NCBI GenBank assembly: GCA_040768445.1
Contig: JAXGMV010000001.1
Span: 992,001-1,056,000, forward strand
DNA from: JAXGMV01 sp040768445
GTDB lineage: Bacteria; Chloroflexota; Anaerolineae; Anaerolineales; Anaerolineaceae
Direction of reading: 5' to 3'
DNA: 64,000 nt
In this document: positions 43,282 to 51,887 of the stretch, in pieces
Layout of the letters: each line of letters starts with the position of its first letter
Numbering within the stretch: the stretch's first letter is position 1
The notes under the pieces: model-generated
The model's database searches: none
Seen by the model: only the letters and a program-made list of their open reading frames with translations
What the model was told of the DNA's origin: nothing
Made by a program: the position numbers and the translations under genes

Positions 43282-43357
43282 AAAGTAGGGCGAGTATTAC
43301 CATCCTGCAAAGGACCTTACCCGCCGTGATTTCGGCGGATTTGGAAATCCGCCCTAC
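43282..43357. repeat. Dispersed GGCGGAT hairpin repeat
   Basis: GTAGGGCG, then ACCATCCTGCAAAGGACC (43302-43319; the exact reverse complement of the block at 14957), then GGCGGATTT (43334-43342) and AAATCCGCC (43345-43353) as a perfect 9-bp hairpin with a 2-nt loop, then CTAC. This is the most complete copy of the family in the window. It lies between two convergent genes. Confidence 0.8.
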
Positions 43358-43410
43358 ATGTACTGATGACTCGATGCAGGTTCGATGCCGATTAAAACCC
43401 CGGCTATGCT

Positions 43411-44781
43411 TCACTCATTAATCTTCTTCAGAGGCAGCACAATGGTAAAGGTGCTGCCTTTCCCTTCTTGTGACTCAGCCGAGATACTGCCGCCGTGTGC
43501 CGTCACAATCCAGTGGGCAATGGATAGACCCAGCCCAAAACCGGCGCCCTGGCTGCGGGTGCGCGAGCGCTCGCCGCGGTAAAAACGTTCGAAGATGTGC
43601 GGCAGATCCTCAGCCGGTATGCCCTGACCGGTATCGCTAACGGTGATCTTTGCGCCTTCAGGTACCTGCTGCAGGGCAAGGCTCACCTCACCGCCCGCAG
43701 GTGTGAACTTGACAGCGTTGCCGCCGAGGTTCAAGAGCACCTGTTTCAGACGGTCGCGGTCACCGTCAACCTGCAGGCGCTCAATTTCAGTCAGTTTGAC
43801 CGCCACCTTGCCGCCGGCTGCAGTATTTAGCTGGCTGGCGACCTCTGTCAGCAGCTCATCCAGCTGTACCGGTGCCATGTTCAGTGACAAACGCCCTGAT
43901 TCCACCTGAGCCAGCAGCAGCAGGTCGCCGACCAGGCGCGTCAGCCGGTCCACTTCCTGCTGGATGGATGCGACAGACTCCGGGTCGCTGCAGCCCATCT
44001 GCTGCATCAAGCCCAGGTTACCCTTGATGACGGTCAGCGGCGTACGCAGTTCATGGCTCACATCCGCCAGCAGCCGGCGCTGGGACAAGAAAAGGGTCTC
44101 CAGCCGCTCCAACCCCTGGTTGAAAGCGGTGATCAACTGACCCACCTCGTCATCCATGCTGCCGGTTGGCGGGATACGGCGGGCAAGGTCTTCGGTGGTG
44201 GTGATGAGCATTGCCATCTCAGTCACCGCCGCCAGCGGCTGCAGGGTTTTTTGGATCAACGCCTGCGCGGCAAAGGTGGATATGGCTGTCACCAGCAGAA
44301 ACAGTCCTCCCAGCACGCCGGCAAGGGTATTCTGTATGGTGCGCACGATGGACAATGATTCACCGACCTGCAGGACGCCGAACGGCGCGCGCGGGGTTGC
44401 CAGCGGCAAGCTCAAGACTCGGTAGCCGGCAGTATCAATGGTTACCGTGCTGTATTGAGGCCCATCTAATACCAGGCTCTTTTGGTCAAGCGGACTCTGC
44501 AGACCTGCCGGGTGTGCGATCAACAGCTGCCGGCTGGTATCCCAGATCTGGAAAATTTGGTCATCTATCGGGTGATAGCTGGCGAGGGCGCGCGAGTCCA
44601 GTGTGCCGGTTGGTGTGACACGAATTTGCTCCACCAGCCCTGCAGCTGTCCGGTTGAGCGAGCTGTCAATTTGCTCCATTATCAGCAGGCTGACCAGCAC
44701 GTATGCCAGGCTGCCGAAAATTAATAAGACCCCGCCCTGTAACGAGGAATAGAGCAGGGTCAGGCGCAGGCGCAAGGTCAT
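43411..44781 (-). CDS. Sensor histidine kinase
   Basis: 456-residue membrane kinase. It has helix 1 (about 10-33), an extracytoplasmic domain (about 35-155) and helix 2 (about 158-180), then HAMP, the HisKA motif with His243 in ADVSHELRTPLTV, and the ATPase domain with NLGGNAVKF, DTGQGI and GFGLGLSI. The layout is that of OmpR-partner kinases such as those sensing envelope stress or metals. It starts directly after the stop of the response-regulator gene upstream (TAAATG), so the two form a classical operon. The signal is unknown. Confidence 0.93.
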   Translation of the reverse strand: MTLRLRLTLLYSSLQGGVLLIFGSLAYVLVSLLIMEQIDSSLNRTAAGLVEQIRVTPTGTLDSRALASYHPIDDQIFQIWDTSRQLLIAHPAGLQSPLDQKSLVLDGPQYSTVTIDTAGYRVLSLPLATPRAPFGVLQVGESLSIVRTIQNTLAGVLGGLFLLVTAISTFAAQALIQKTLQPLAAVTEMAMLITTTEDLARRIPPTGSMDDEVGQLITAFNQGLERLETLFLSQRRLLADVSHELRTPLTVIKGNLGLMQQMGCSDPESVASIQQEVDRLTRLVGDLLLLAQVESGRLSLNMAPVQLDELLTEVASQLNTAAGGKVAVKLTEIERLQVDGDRDRLKQVLLNLGGNAVKFTPAGGEVSLALQQVPEGAKITVSDTGQGIPAEDLPHIFERFYRGERSRTRSQGAGFGLGLSIAHWIVTAHGGSISAESQEGKGSTFTIVLPLKKINE

Positions 44782-45459
44782 TTAGTCAGATTCCCGCAGG
44801 ACGTATCCCACACCGCGGGCGGTATGCAGCAGGCGAGGCTCATTGTTGCTTTCCAATTTCTCACGCAGGTAACGGATGTACACATCCAACACGTTGCTCT
44901 CACCGCCGAAGTCATAGCCCCAGACGCGGTCGAAGATCATGCCGCGCTCCAGCACCTGGCGCGGGTGGCGCAGGAAAAGCTCGAGCAAGTCGTATTCTTT
45001 GGCAGTCAGCTCAATTTGCCGGCCCTGCCGTGACGCCTGGCGCGATGCTGTGTCCAGTGACAGGTCGGCGAAGGTGAGTACCGGCAGGCGGTCCTGTTTT
45101 GTTCGGCGCAGGAGGGCACGCACGCGTGCCAGCAGCTCGGTCAGTTCAAAGGGTTTAACGAGATAGTCATCCGCGCCGGAATCCAGCCCATGAATGCGGT
45201 CCTGGACGTCGTCGCGTGCTGTCAGAATAAGGATGGCTGTATCGCCGGCGGCGCGCAGGCGCTGGCACACTTCGATACCGTCAATACCCGGCAGCATTAA
45301 GTCCAGCAGAACAAGGTCAGGGTGATAGGTGCGGGCGGCAACCAGGCCGCTTTCGCCGTTGTAGGCAATGTCCACCTGGTAGCCTTCATAGGTCAGGCCG
45401 CGTTTGAGCACATTCACAATACCTTCATCATCTTCAATGATTAAAATCCGCTCTTTCAT
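44782..45459 (-). CDS. OmpR-family response regulator
   Basis: 225 residues. The receiver domain has the acidic pair in IIEDDEG, the phospho-acceptor Asp53 in LVLLDLMLPG, Thr in ILTARDD and Lys in YLVKPFEL. The winged-helix DNA-binding domain follows, with LTAKEYDLLELFLRHP and the recognition region SNVLDVYIRYLREKLE. It activates or represses promoters when phosphorylated by the kinase encoded next. GGAGGG precedes the ATG. This is the only response regulator in the window. Confidence 0.95.
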   Translation of the reverse strand: MKERILIIEDDEGIVNVLKRGLTYEGYQVDIAYNGESGLVAARTYHPDLVLLDLMLPGIDGIEVCQRLRAAGDTAILILTARDDVQDRIHGLDSGADDYLVKPFELTELLARVRALLRRTKQDRLPVLTFADLSLDTASRQASRQGRQIELTAKEYDLLELFLRHPRQVLERGMIFDRVWGYDFGGESNVLDVYIRYLREKLESNNEPRLLHTARGVGYVLRESD

Positions 45460-45633
45460 CTGCCCTCCTCCACAATAATTAACTTAATACTATACCATAA
45501 CGAACAGTCATATTTAAGCCTTGTGTATAGCCTGAAATAATGCGCTCTATTGGGCGCCCCAAGGACGTTTTTAATGTACAATAATTAGTGTATGTACCCT
45601 GTATTAAATCCACATTTTCCATAAGGAGTTACC

Positions 45634-46518
45634 ATGCTTAAGACAAACGAGAAATCTGTTGTGGAGTTTTACCTGCAGTGCCAGCCGGGCATGCCGCGCA
45701 CCCGCGGCGGCTGGCGGGTTGACCGCCACGGTAAGCCCTTCATCCTGCCGGGAATTGGCGCCATCACCCTTAATATCCAGGTCGGTGACCCGGCTTTTGG
45801 CTGGGCTGGTGACCATGTTGAACCCGGCGTGAGCTGCACCGGCGATACCAACAAACCCTTTGACCATCCAAACAACAGCGTCCAATTGTATGCCTGCGTG
45901 GGTAACAAGGCGCGCATCATCAGTGGCAAGGCTGAAGGTGCAGAAGGTGTAGTGCTGGGACATCACGGCGGCTCGGAACATGTGATGATTGACTTCCCGC
46001 GCGAAGTGAAAGAAAAGATGACTTATGATGATAAGATCATGATCCAGGCCAAGGGGCAGGGGTTGGAACTGCTGGATTACCCTGAGATCGCCTGCTTCAA
46101 CCTGTCACCTGACCTATTGAAGAAGATGAAGATTAATGAAGTCAATGGCAAGCTGCAGGTGCCTGTCACTACGTTGGTGCCGGCCGCCGCCATGGGCTCC
46201 GGTATCGGCTCAGCACATGTCGCCTCCGGCGATTATGACATCGTCACCGGCGACCCCGAAACCGTGCAAACCTACATGCTGGACAAGATCCGCTTTGGCG
46301 ATTTTGTAGCCCTGCTGGACCACGACAACCGCTACGGGCGTGACTTCCACAAGGGCGCCATCAGCATCGGTGTGGTCGTTCACTCCGACTGCAAGCTGGC
46401 CGGTCACGGCCCCGGTGTGACCACACTACTCACCTCTGGCTTACCGATGATTGAGCCGGTAATCGACCCCAAAGCCAACATTGCTGACCTGTTTGGCATT
46501 GGCAGCCAGTTGAAATAA
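45634..46518 (+). CDS. DUF4438-domain protein
   Basis: 294-residue cytosolic protein without membrane segments. Its pattern, including GGWRVDRHGKPFILPGIGAI, NNSVQLYACVGNKARIISG and HHGGSEHVMIDFP near the middle and HSDCKLAGHGPGVTTLLT near the end, fits the uncharacterised DUF4438 family. Repeated conserved His and Asp residues hint at metal binding. AAGGAG lies before the ATG, and a strong terminator follows, so it is transcribed alone. The function is unknown. Confidence 0.82.
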   Translation: MLKTNEKSVVEFYLQCQPGMPRTRGGWRVDRHGKPFILPGIGAITLNIQVGDPAFGWAGDHVEPGVSCTGDTNKPFDHPNNSVQLYACVGNKARIISGKAEGAEGVVLGHHGGSEHVMIDFPREVKEKMTYDDKIMIQAKGQGLELLDYPEIACFNLSPDLLKKMKINEVNGKLQVPVTTLVPAAAMGSGIGSAHVASGDYDIVTGDPETVQTYMLDKIRFGDFVALLDHDNRYGRDFHKGAISIGVVVHSDCKLAGHGPGVTTLLTSGLPMIEPVIDPKANIADLFGIGSQLK

Positions 46519-46542
46519 CCATTTAACGCTTCAAAAGTACAG

Positions 46543-46573
46543 CCGGGCACCCTGCAAAGGTGCCCGGTTTTTT
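46543..46573 (+). terminator. Rho-independent terminator
   Basis: CCGGGCACC (46543-46551) pairs perfectly with GGTGCCCGG (46559-46567) around a 7-nt loop and is followed by six T residues. Confidence 0.93.
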
Positions 46574-46636
46574 AATGAATTAAAAAAATACCTGTAATTA
46601 GCAATGATATATCATATATTCCTATGCCGTGCTCTC

Positions 46637-46665
46637 TTGACAAAGGTAGGTAATATGTACATAAT
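46637..46665 (+). promoter_or_regulatory. Promoter of the peptide-type ABC importer
   Basis: TTGACA (46637-46642) and CATAAT (46660-46665) are spaced by 17 bases. A short palindrome TGATATATCA (46605-46614) just upstream could be an operator. GGGAGG before the ATG at 46722 is the ribosome-binding site. Confidence 0.7.
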
Positions 46666-46721
46666 AAATCAAGTCGGATTTCCACCAATCTTTCAACAAT
46701 AACAAATATGGGAGGGTACGA

Positions 46722-48398
46722 ATGAAGCGAAGAATCTTGTATGTTCTGTTTTCAATGGTTTTAATACTGAGTTTTGGGCTGACAGCCTGCCAACCGGCAG
46801 CAGAAGAAGCCCCAGCGGCCCCGGCAGCCGAAGAACCTGCCGCGGTAGAAGAAGGTCCTTTTGAGGCGATCAAGACGGAAGCCGAGAGCTGCGACTATGG
46901 TGGAGAGCTCAAAGCGATCGAAGCGGTGGACGAGTACACAGTCAAGTTCACCCTGTGCTATCCTGATCCGGCTCTGCCCGGCAAACTCAGCCTGGCAGCC
47001 TTTGGCATCGCCAATTCAGAAGACCTTGATAAATACGGTGGCGACAGCACCAAGTTGAGCGAAGACCCCAACGGCACTGGTCCCTACATGTTTAAGGAAT
47101 GGGTTAAGGGCGATCATGTTACCTTTGAAGCCAACCCGAACTATTGGGGCGAGAAAGCCAAAGCCAAGACGTTGATTGTGCGTTGGTCAGATCAATCAGC
47201 ACAGCGCTTGCTGGAGCTGCAGTCTGGCACTGTGGACGGCATCGACAACCTTTCACCGGAAGATATTGAAGCAGTGAAAAGCAGCACCGAAATCAAAATT
47301 GTGGAACGACCTGCCTTCAACATCATGTACCTCGGTATGAACAGCGCCATCCCGCCGTTTGACAATGTCAAAGTTCGACAGGCTGTTGCCATGGCAATTG
47401 ACAAGCAGCGCATCATCGACAACTACTACCCGGCCGGCTCATCAGTTGCCGAGCAGTTCACGCCCGACTTTGTCATCCCCGGTCATACCAAGGGTATGAA
47501 GTGGTATGACTATGATCCCGAAGCAGCAAAAGCCCTGCTGGCTGAAGCCGGCTTCCCGGATGGCTTCGAGACCACCATTTCATTCCGCCTTGTGATGCGC
47601 GGTTACCTGCCGCTGGCCGACAAAGTGACGCAGGAAATGCAGGCGCAGCTGGCGGAAGTTGGTATTGACGCCAAGATCAACCAGATGGAATCCACCGCAT
47701 TTTTGGATGCCGTCAACCTTGGCGAACTACCCCTGTTCCTGTTGGGCTGGACGGGTGACTTTGCTGATGCAACCAACTGGTTTGACGTCCACTTTGATCC
47801 CAGCCAGGACGACTTTGGCCCGGTCAACATGGACATGGTCGAACTGCAGCGCCAGGCTGGCAAGATTGCCGATATAGCCGAACGCCAGAAGATTTATGAC
47901 CAGGTCAACCAGATGATCAAAGACGATGTGCCCGTAGTACCGGTTGCACACGGCGGCTCTGCACTGGCTTTCAAAACTAACGTAGAAGGTGCTTATGCCA
48001 GCCCGTTCGGTATGTCCGAATTCTACCGCATGGGTAACGGCACCGATCAACTGGTGTTCATGCAGAATGCAGAACCCGGTGCCACTTTTGCCTGGGATGA
48101 GACCGACGGCGAATCCCTGGGTATGGGTCGCCAGATGTTCAACACGCTGACTGCAGCTGAGTTGGACGGCACCTATCCTGAGCTGGCAAAGAGCTGGGAT
48201 GTCAATCCAGAGGCCACTGAGTATGTGTTCCACCTGCGCGACGATGTCAAGTACCACGACGGCGCCAAGTTCGACGCCAATGACGTGGTCGCTTTCTTCA
48301 CAGCCATGTGGGATGCCAAGAGCCCCAACCATGTGGGACGCACCGGTGCATTTGAATACTTCATCACCGCCTTTGCACAGTTCCTCAATGCCGAATAG
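46722..48398 (+). CDS. Circularly permuted family-5 (peptide/nickel-type) substrate-binding lipoprotein
   Basis: 558 residues with lipobox LTAC (Cys23) and an Ala/Glu/Pro linker to about residue 45. The mature part begins with blocks that normally lie in the middle of family-5 binding proteins: AVDEYTVKFTL (about 68-78), NGTGPYMFKEW and FEANPNYWG (about 117-143), DNVKVRQAVAMAIDK. It ends with blocks normally found at the N-terminus: ETDGESLGMGRQMFNTL (from about 460), PELAKSWDV, YVFHLRDDVKYHDG and ANDVVAFFTAMWD (to about 530). The C-terminal AFAQFLNAE is what usually precedes AVDEYTVKF. The domain is thus complete but circularly permuted. It would deliver peptides or similar solutes to the next two permeases. 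Confidence 0.9.
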   Translation: MKRRILYVLFSMVLILSFGLTACQPAAEEAPAAPAAEEPAAVEEGPFEAIKTEAESCDYGGELKAIEAVDEYTVKFTLCYPDPALPGKLSLAAFGIANSEDLDKYGGDSTKLSEDPNGTGPYMFKEWVKGDHVTFEANPNYWGEKAKAKTLIVRWSDQSAQRLLELQSGTVDGIDNLSPEDIEAVKSSTEIKIVERPAFNIMYLGMNSAIPPFDNVKVRQAVAMAIDKQRIIDNYYPAGSSVAEQFTPDFVIPGHTKGMKWYDYDPEAAKALLAEAGFPDGFETTISFRLVMRGYLPLADKVTQEMQAQLAEVGIDAKINQMESTAFLDAVNLGELPLFLLGWTGDFADATNWFDVHFDPSQDDFGPVNMDMVELQRQAGKIADIAERQKIYDQVNQMIKDDVPVVPVAHGGSALAFKTNVEGAYASPFGMSEFYRMGNGTDQLVFMQNAEPGATFAWDETDGESLGMGRQMFNTLTAAELDGTYPELAKSWDVNPEATEYVFHLRDDVKYHDGAKFDANDVVAFFTAMWDAKSPNHVGRTGAFEYFITAFAQFLNAE

Positions 48399-48425
48399 AT
48401 TTTATGTAAGCTGAACAAAACAAAA

Positions 48426-48452
48426 GAGTGTGCCGGCTTAGCCGGCACACTC
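48426..48452 (+). promoter_or_regulatory. Intercistronic hairpin between binding protein and permease genes
   Basis: GAGTGTGCCGGC (48426-48437) and GCCGGCACACTC (48441-48452) form a perfect 12-bp stem with a 3-nt loop and no T-run. Such hairpins stabilise the upstream mRNA or partly stop transcription, giving much more binding protein than permease. Confidence 0.75.
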
Positions 48453-48481
48453 CAATCCATTTAGAAGGGTAAAAAAAACAG

Positions 48482-49558
48482 ATGCTGCAATTTATTACCC
48501 GTAGGCTTATCCTGCTGCTCCCAGTGTTGCTGGGCATGCTGCTGGTCACTTTTTTAATTGTGCGGCTCATTCCAGGCGACCCATGCATTGCCATGCTGGG
48601 CGAACGTGCCACGCCGGAAAAATGTGAAGCGTTTAAAGAACGTTTTGGTTTGAACGATAACCTGTTTGTGCAGTTCTTTCGCTATGTTGGCAATATTGCG
48701 ACCGGTGATTTTGGCACTTCCATCCGCTTTGGACGACCCGTGACGGAGATCGTTGCAGAGCGCTTACCGATGACAATTGAACTGACCATTGGTGCAATGA
48801 CGTTTGCCACCATTGTCGGTATTTCACTGGGCGTGATTGCCGCCCTCAACCGCAACTCGATAGCAGATGTGTTAACCATGCTGATTGCCAATACTGGTGT
48901 CTCCATGCCGGTCTTCTGGCTGGGCTTGATGCTGGCTTACGTGTTCGCCCTGGTATTGAAGGATACGCCGTTCTTCATACCCCCCTCGGGCAGGCTCACA
49001 TCTGGCATCAGTGTTACCTCGCTGTTTGAGGTGTGGGGGTTGGAGAATTTGACTGGTATTCCGAAGTTCTTCCTCTCCATCCTTTCGAACAGCGTGCTGT
49101 TTAACTCACTGGTGACCGGCAACCTGAAAACCTTCAGAGATGCCCTCTGGCACCTGATTTTGCCATCACTGGCTGTGGGAACCATCCCGCTGTGCATCAC
49201 CGCACGCATGACTCGCTCCAGCCTGCTCGAAGTGCTGGGGCAGGACTACATTCGCACCGCCCGGGCAAAGGGTTTGGCTAACAAGCTGGTGATCCGCCAG
49301 CATGCCATGCGCAATGCCTGGATACCGATTGTGACCATCATTGGACTGGAATTCGGTTCACTGCTTTCCGGCGCTGTGCTGACCGAGACGGTCTTTGCCC
49401 TGCCGGGCGTGGGTACCTCGCTGGTGCAGGCTATTATGGCGCGCGATTACCCGGTTGTTCAGGGTTTCACCATCATGGTGGCACTGATCTTTATCACTGT
49501 CAACCTGCTTGTTGACCTGTCGTATGCCTACCTTGATCCCAGAATCCGGTTGGAGTGA
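48482..49558 (+). CDS. Peptide-type ABC transporter permease (DppB/OppB-like)
   Basis: 358 residues, six or more helices. The N-terminus MLQFITRRLILLLPVLLGM, the loop FGLNDNLFVQFFRYVGNIATGDFG and the coupling motif DYIRTARAKGL identify the DppB branch. GAVLTETVFALPGVG and AIMARDYPVVQG follow near the C-terminus. There is an extra extracytoplasmic stretch of about 60 residues around 170-235, longer than in typical DppB. It is followed after 10 bases by the DppC-like gene. Confidence 0.94.
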   Translation: MLQFITRRLILLLPVLLGMLLVTFLIVRLIPGDPCIAMLGERATPEKCEAFKERFGLNDNLFVQFFRYVGNIATGDFGTSIRFGRPVTEIVAERLPMTIELTIGAMTFATIVGISLGVIAALNRNSIADVLTMLIANTGVSMPVFWLGLMLAYVFALVLKDTPFFIPPSGRLTSGISVTSLFEVWGLENLTGIPKFFLSILSNSVLFNSLVTGNLKTFRDALWHLILPSLAVGTIPLCITARMTRSSLLEVLGQDYIRTARAKGLANKLVIRQHAMRNAWIPIVTIIGLEFGSLLSGAVLTETVFALPGVGTSLVQAIMARDYPVVQGFTIMVALIFITVNLLVDLSYAYLDPRIRLE

Positions 49559-49568
49559 GTGAAGCCTT

Positions 49569-50489
49569 ATGAGTGAACACGAAATTGCACCAATAACGGT
49601 AGAAAATATTCAAGAACGGCGCGCCCCTGCCGTTGAAGCGCTCAGGCGGTTGCTGCGCCACCGTTCAGCCCAGCTGGGCATGGCACTGCTGGGGTTTATG
49701 GTCTTGATTGCGATCTTCGCCGAAGTGATTGCACCTTACCCGCCTGAAATCATCCTCAAGGAAGCCACCCGGCGCTCAACGCCCTGCATTCACCTGCTGG
49801 GCTGCCCGGCTGACCAGCCGCAGCACATCTTTGGGATTGACGGCAACAGCCGCGACCTGTTCTCGCGCGTCATTTTTGGCTCGCGCCTCTCACTGCAGAT
49901 TGGATTAACAACAATCACGTTTGCCATCATTATCGGGGTATTCCTTGGGTCTATGGCGGGCTTCTTTGGCGGCTGGGTTGACAACCTGATCATGCGCGTC
50001 ATGGACGTGCTGATGGCTTTCCCCAGCCTGCTGCTGGCCATCGCCATCGTCAGTGTGCTCGGCACCGGTCTGATTAACGCCCTGCTGGCCATCGGCATTG
50101 TATCCATTCCGGTCTATGCCAGGCTGGTACGTGCCAGCATTTTGTCCATCAAAGAGATGGACTATGTCTCAGCCTCGCGCGCCCTGGGCGCTTCACCGTT
50201 CGGTATTTTATTCAGCCGCATCCTGCCTAATGCCCTCACGCCGCTGATCGTGCGCGGCACATTGGGTATCGCCTCAGCTATCCTGGACGCCGCGGCGCTG
50301 TCTTTCCTCGGCCTCGGTGCTGAACCGCCCACGCCAGAATGGGGCTTGATGCTGGGTGAGGAACGCAACAGTATCTTCACCGCACCGCACCTGGTATTCA
50401 TACCGGGTTTTGCCATCATGATCACCGTGCTGGGTTTCAACCTGCTGGGTGACGGTTTGCGCGATGCACTTGACCCGAGATTACATTAG
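49569..50489 (+). CDS. Peptide-type ABC transporter permease (DppC/OppC-like)
   Basis: 306 residues. DppC-type motifs include FGIDGNSRDLFSRVIFGSR, the coupling loop DYVSASRALGASPFG and the C-terminal LSFLGLGAEPPTPEWGLML with PGFAIMITVLGFNLLGDGLRDALDP. It pairs with the preceding DppB-like permease. No ATPase gene follows, so the importer must share ATPases encoded elsewhere. Confidence 0.94.
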   Translation: MSEHEIAPITVENIQERRAPAVEALRRLLRHRSAQLGMALLGFMVLIAIFAEVIAPYPPEIILKEATRRSTPCIHLLGCPADQPQHIFGIDGNSRDLFSRVIFGSRLSLQIGLTTITFAIIIGVFLGSMAGFFGGWVDNLIMRVMDVLMAFPSLLLAIAIVSVLGTGLINALLAIGIVSIPVYARLVRASILSIKEMDYVSASRALGASPFGILFSRILPNALTPLIVRGTLGIASAILDAAALSFLGLGAEPPTPEWGLMLGEERNSIFTAPHLVFIPGFAIMITVLGFNLLGDGLRDALDPRLH

Positions 50490-50647
50490 ACAACTGTATA
50501 ACCGGGTGGTTCTGGTGACAGATGTGAGATAAATTTGGGTACGAATTGGTTGGTTTACCTCTGAAAAGTTAGCCTGAAGCGGTGACAGCTGCTGCAGGTT
50601 TTCTTTTTGGCGAATATTCAATCGTAGATTTTGAGGGAGGGTTTGAA

Positions 50648-51052
50648 ATGGTCATTACAGCTGTTGTGCTTTGGATTGTTGCGTTATGTATCATACTGGT
50701 TACGCTGATCAACATGCTCAGGCGCACTGTCAAAACCAGGCGCTGCACCGCCGTGACAACTGGTCAAATTTCAGATGTGAGAGAGAAGGTGAAACGAGGC
50801 GATGGCTATACAACCAGGGAGTACCACACCACTGTCTCGTATTCGGTCAATGGTGTTCCTTACAGCAAGCCGTTCACCAAGGGGTATAATGTCGAGACCT
50901 ACAAGGTTGGGCAGCAGGTTGAGGTGCTGTACAACCCGGACAAGCCGGAGGAGATCAACACCAAGGGCGTGAGCAATAAGGCTGATTTGATCGTACTGGG
51001 TGTGGGTGTGCTGATTGCCATCGTTGGTGCCGTTCTGCTGGCGATTTCATGA
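50648..51052 (+). CDS. DUF3592-type small membrane protein
   Basis: 134 residues. It has one N-terminal helix (VITAVVLWIVALCIILVTLI) and a soluble beta domain with YHTTVSYSVNGVPYSKPF and QQVEVLYNPDKPEEINTKG, typical of DUF3592. One C-terminal helix follows (LIVLGVGVLIAIVGAVLLAIS). The ATG at 50648 is preceded by GGGAGG. An upstream frame to 50582 is not used. Its soluble domain recalls that of the paralogue pair at 6105-7177. The function is unknown. Confidence 0.8.
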   Translation: MVITAVVLWIVALCIILVTLINMLRRTVKTRRCTAVTTGQISDVREKVKRGDGYTTREYHTTVSYSVNGVPYSKPFTKGYNVETYKVGQQVEVLYNPDKPEEINTKGVSNKADLIVLGVGVLIAIVGAVLLAIS

Positions 51053-51091
51053 ACGCATAAGGATTAATTATTTCTACCAAAGGATCATATT

Positions 51092-51802
51092 GTGCCCCCT
51101 TTCCAGAATGCTGCAGCAACCAATAACCGATGTAAAGCCACCCTGGTGCAGGTGCCGCACTTTGAAGGGCTTTCTTCCAAAATCCAGGAAGCCATCGCCG
51201 CAGCAGCTGCCCTGCGTCACTTTGACGCGGGTCAGGTCATCTACTTGGAAGGGGAACCCGCCGATTATGTTTATATCCTGGAGAGCGGCTGGATCAAAGC
51301 AACGCGCATGTCTCGTGATGGCCGCGAACAGGCGCTGATGTTCCTGCGGCCGGTGGATATCTTCGGGGATACCAATGTTTTTGTTGGTAAAAATTACCCA
51401 TGCACAGTGACGACACTGGAAGCTGTGGATGTGTGGGTCATCTCAGCGGATACTTTGCTCAAGCTGGTGAGGCAGTACCCTGACCTTGCCATGGCTGTGA
51501 TCCATAAACTTGGGCAGCGCGTGCTCAATTACATTGAGCTGGTAGAAGACCTTTCGCTCAGGGGTGTGGAAGCACGCCTGGCAAATACCCTGCTGCAGCA
51601 CGCTGAGCTGGTGAATGGTCAGCTGGTGGTACCGCGGCGGGAGTGGGCAACATTTGATGCCATGGCGGTGCGGTTGGGCACTGTGCGTGACGTGCTCGCC
51701 CGGGCGCTCAAAGGTCTCGAAGCGGATGGACTGCTTAAGGTGGGAAAAGTGGAGATTGCCCTGCTGGACCCGAAAGGGTTGACAGAACGCAGCCAGATAT
51801 AA
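51092..51802 (+). CDS. Crp/Fnr-family transcriptional regulator
   Basis: 236 residues starting with GTG, with AAAGGA seven bases before it. The cyclic-nucleotide-binding-like domain contains GQVIYLEGEPADYVYILESG and GREQALMFLRPVDIFGDTN, and a long dimer helix follows. The C-terminal winged helix includes WATFDAMAVRLGTVRDVLARALKGLEADG. No FNR-type cysteine cluster is seen, and the effector pocket lacks obvious cAMP-binding residues, so the ligand is unknown (haem, nitric oxide or redox are possibilities). It stands upstream of a set of small genes it might control. Confidence 0.88.
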   Translation: MPPFQNAAATNNRCKATLVQVPHFEGLSSKIQEAIAAAAALRHFDAGQVIYLEGEPADYVYILESGWIKATRMSRDGREQALMFLRPVDIFGDTNVFVGKNYPCTVTTLEAVDVWVISADTLLKLVRQYPDLAMAVIHKLGQRVLNYIELVEDLSLRGVEARLANTLLQHAELVNGQLVVPRREWATFDAMAVRLGTVRDVLARALKGLEADGLLKVGKVEIALLDPKGLTERSQI

Positions 51803-51837
51803 GCCGGCGGCACGATAAAAGTCGTATTCAAATCACG

Positions 51838-51874
51838 AACCAGTCTGTATACTCAAACAGACTGGTTTGATTTT
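51838..51874 (+). terminator. Hairpin after the Crp/Fnr gene
   Basis: AACCAGTCTGT (51838-51848) and ACAGACTGGTT (51857-51867) are perfectly complementary (11 bp) around an 8-nt loop, followed by TGATTTT. It ends only 14 bases before the next ATG. It could be a terminator or, given its position, an operator or attenuator for the downstream genes. Confidence 0.65.
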
Positions 51875-51887
51875 AAGGTGATATGAA

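Noticed and set aside
46722..48398. Truncated or frameshifted binding protein
   Set aside because: At first sight the N-terminal domain seems missing, but its blocks are found intact at the C-terminus, so the gene is complete and permuted, not broken.
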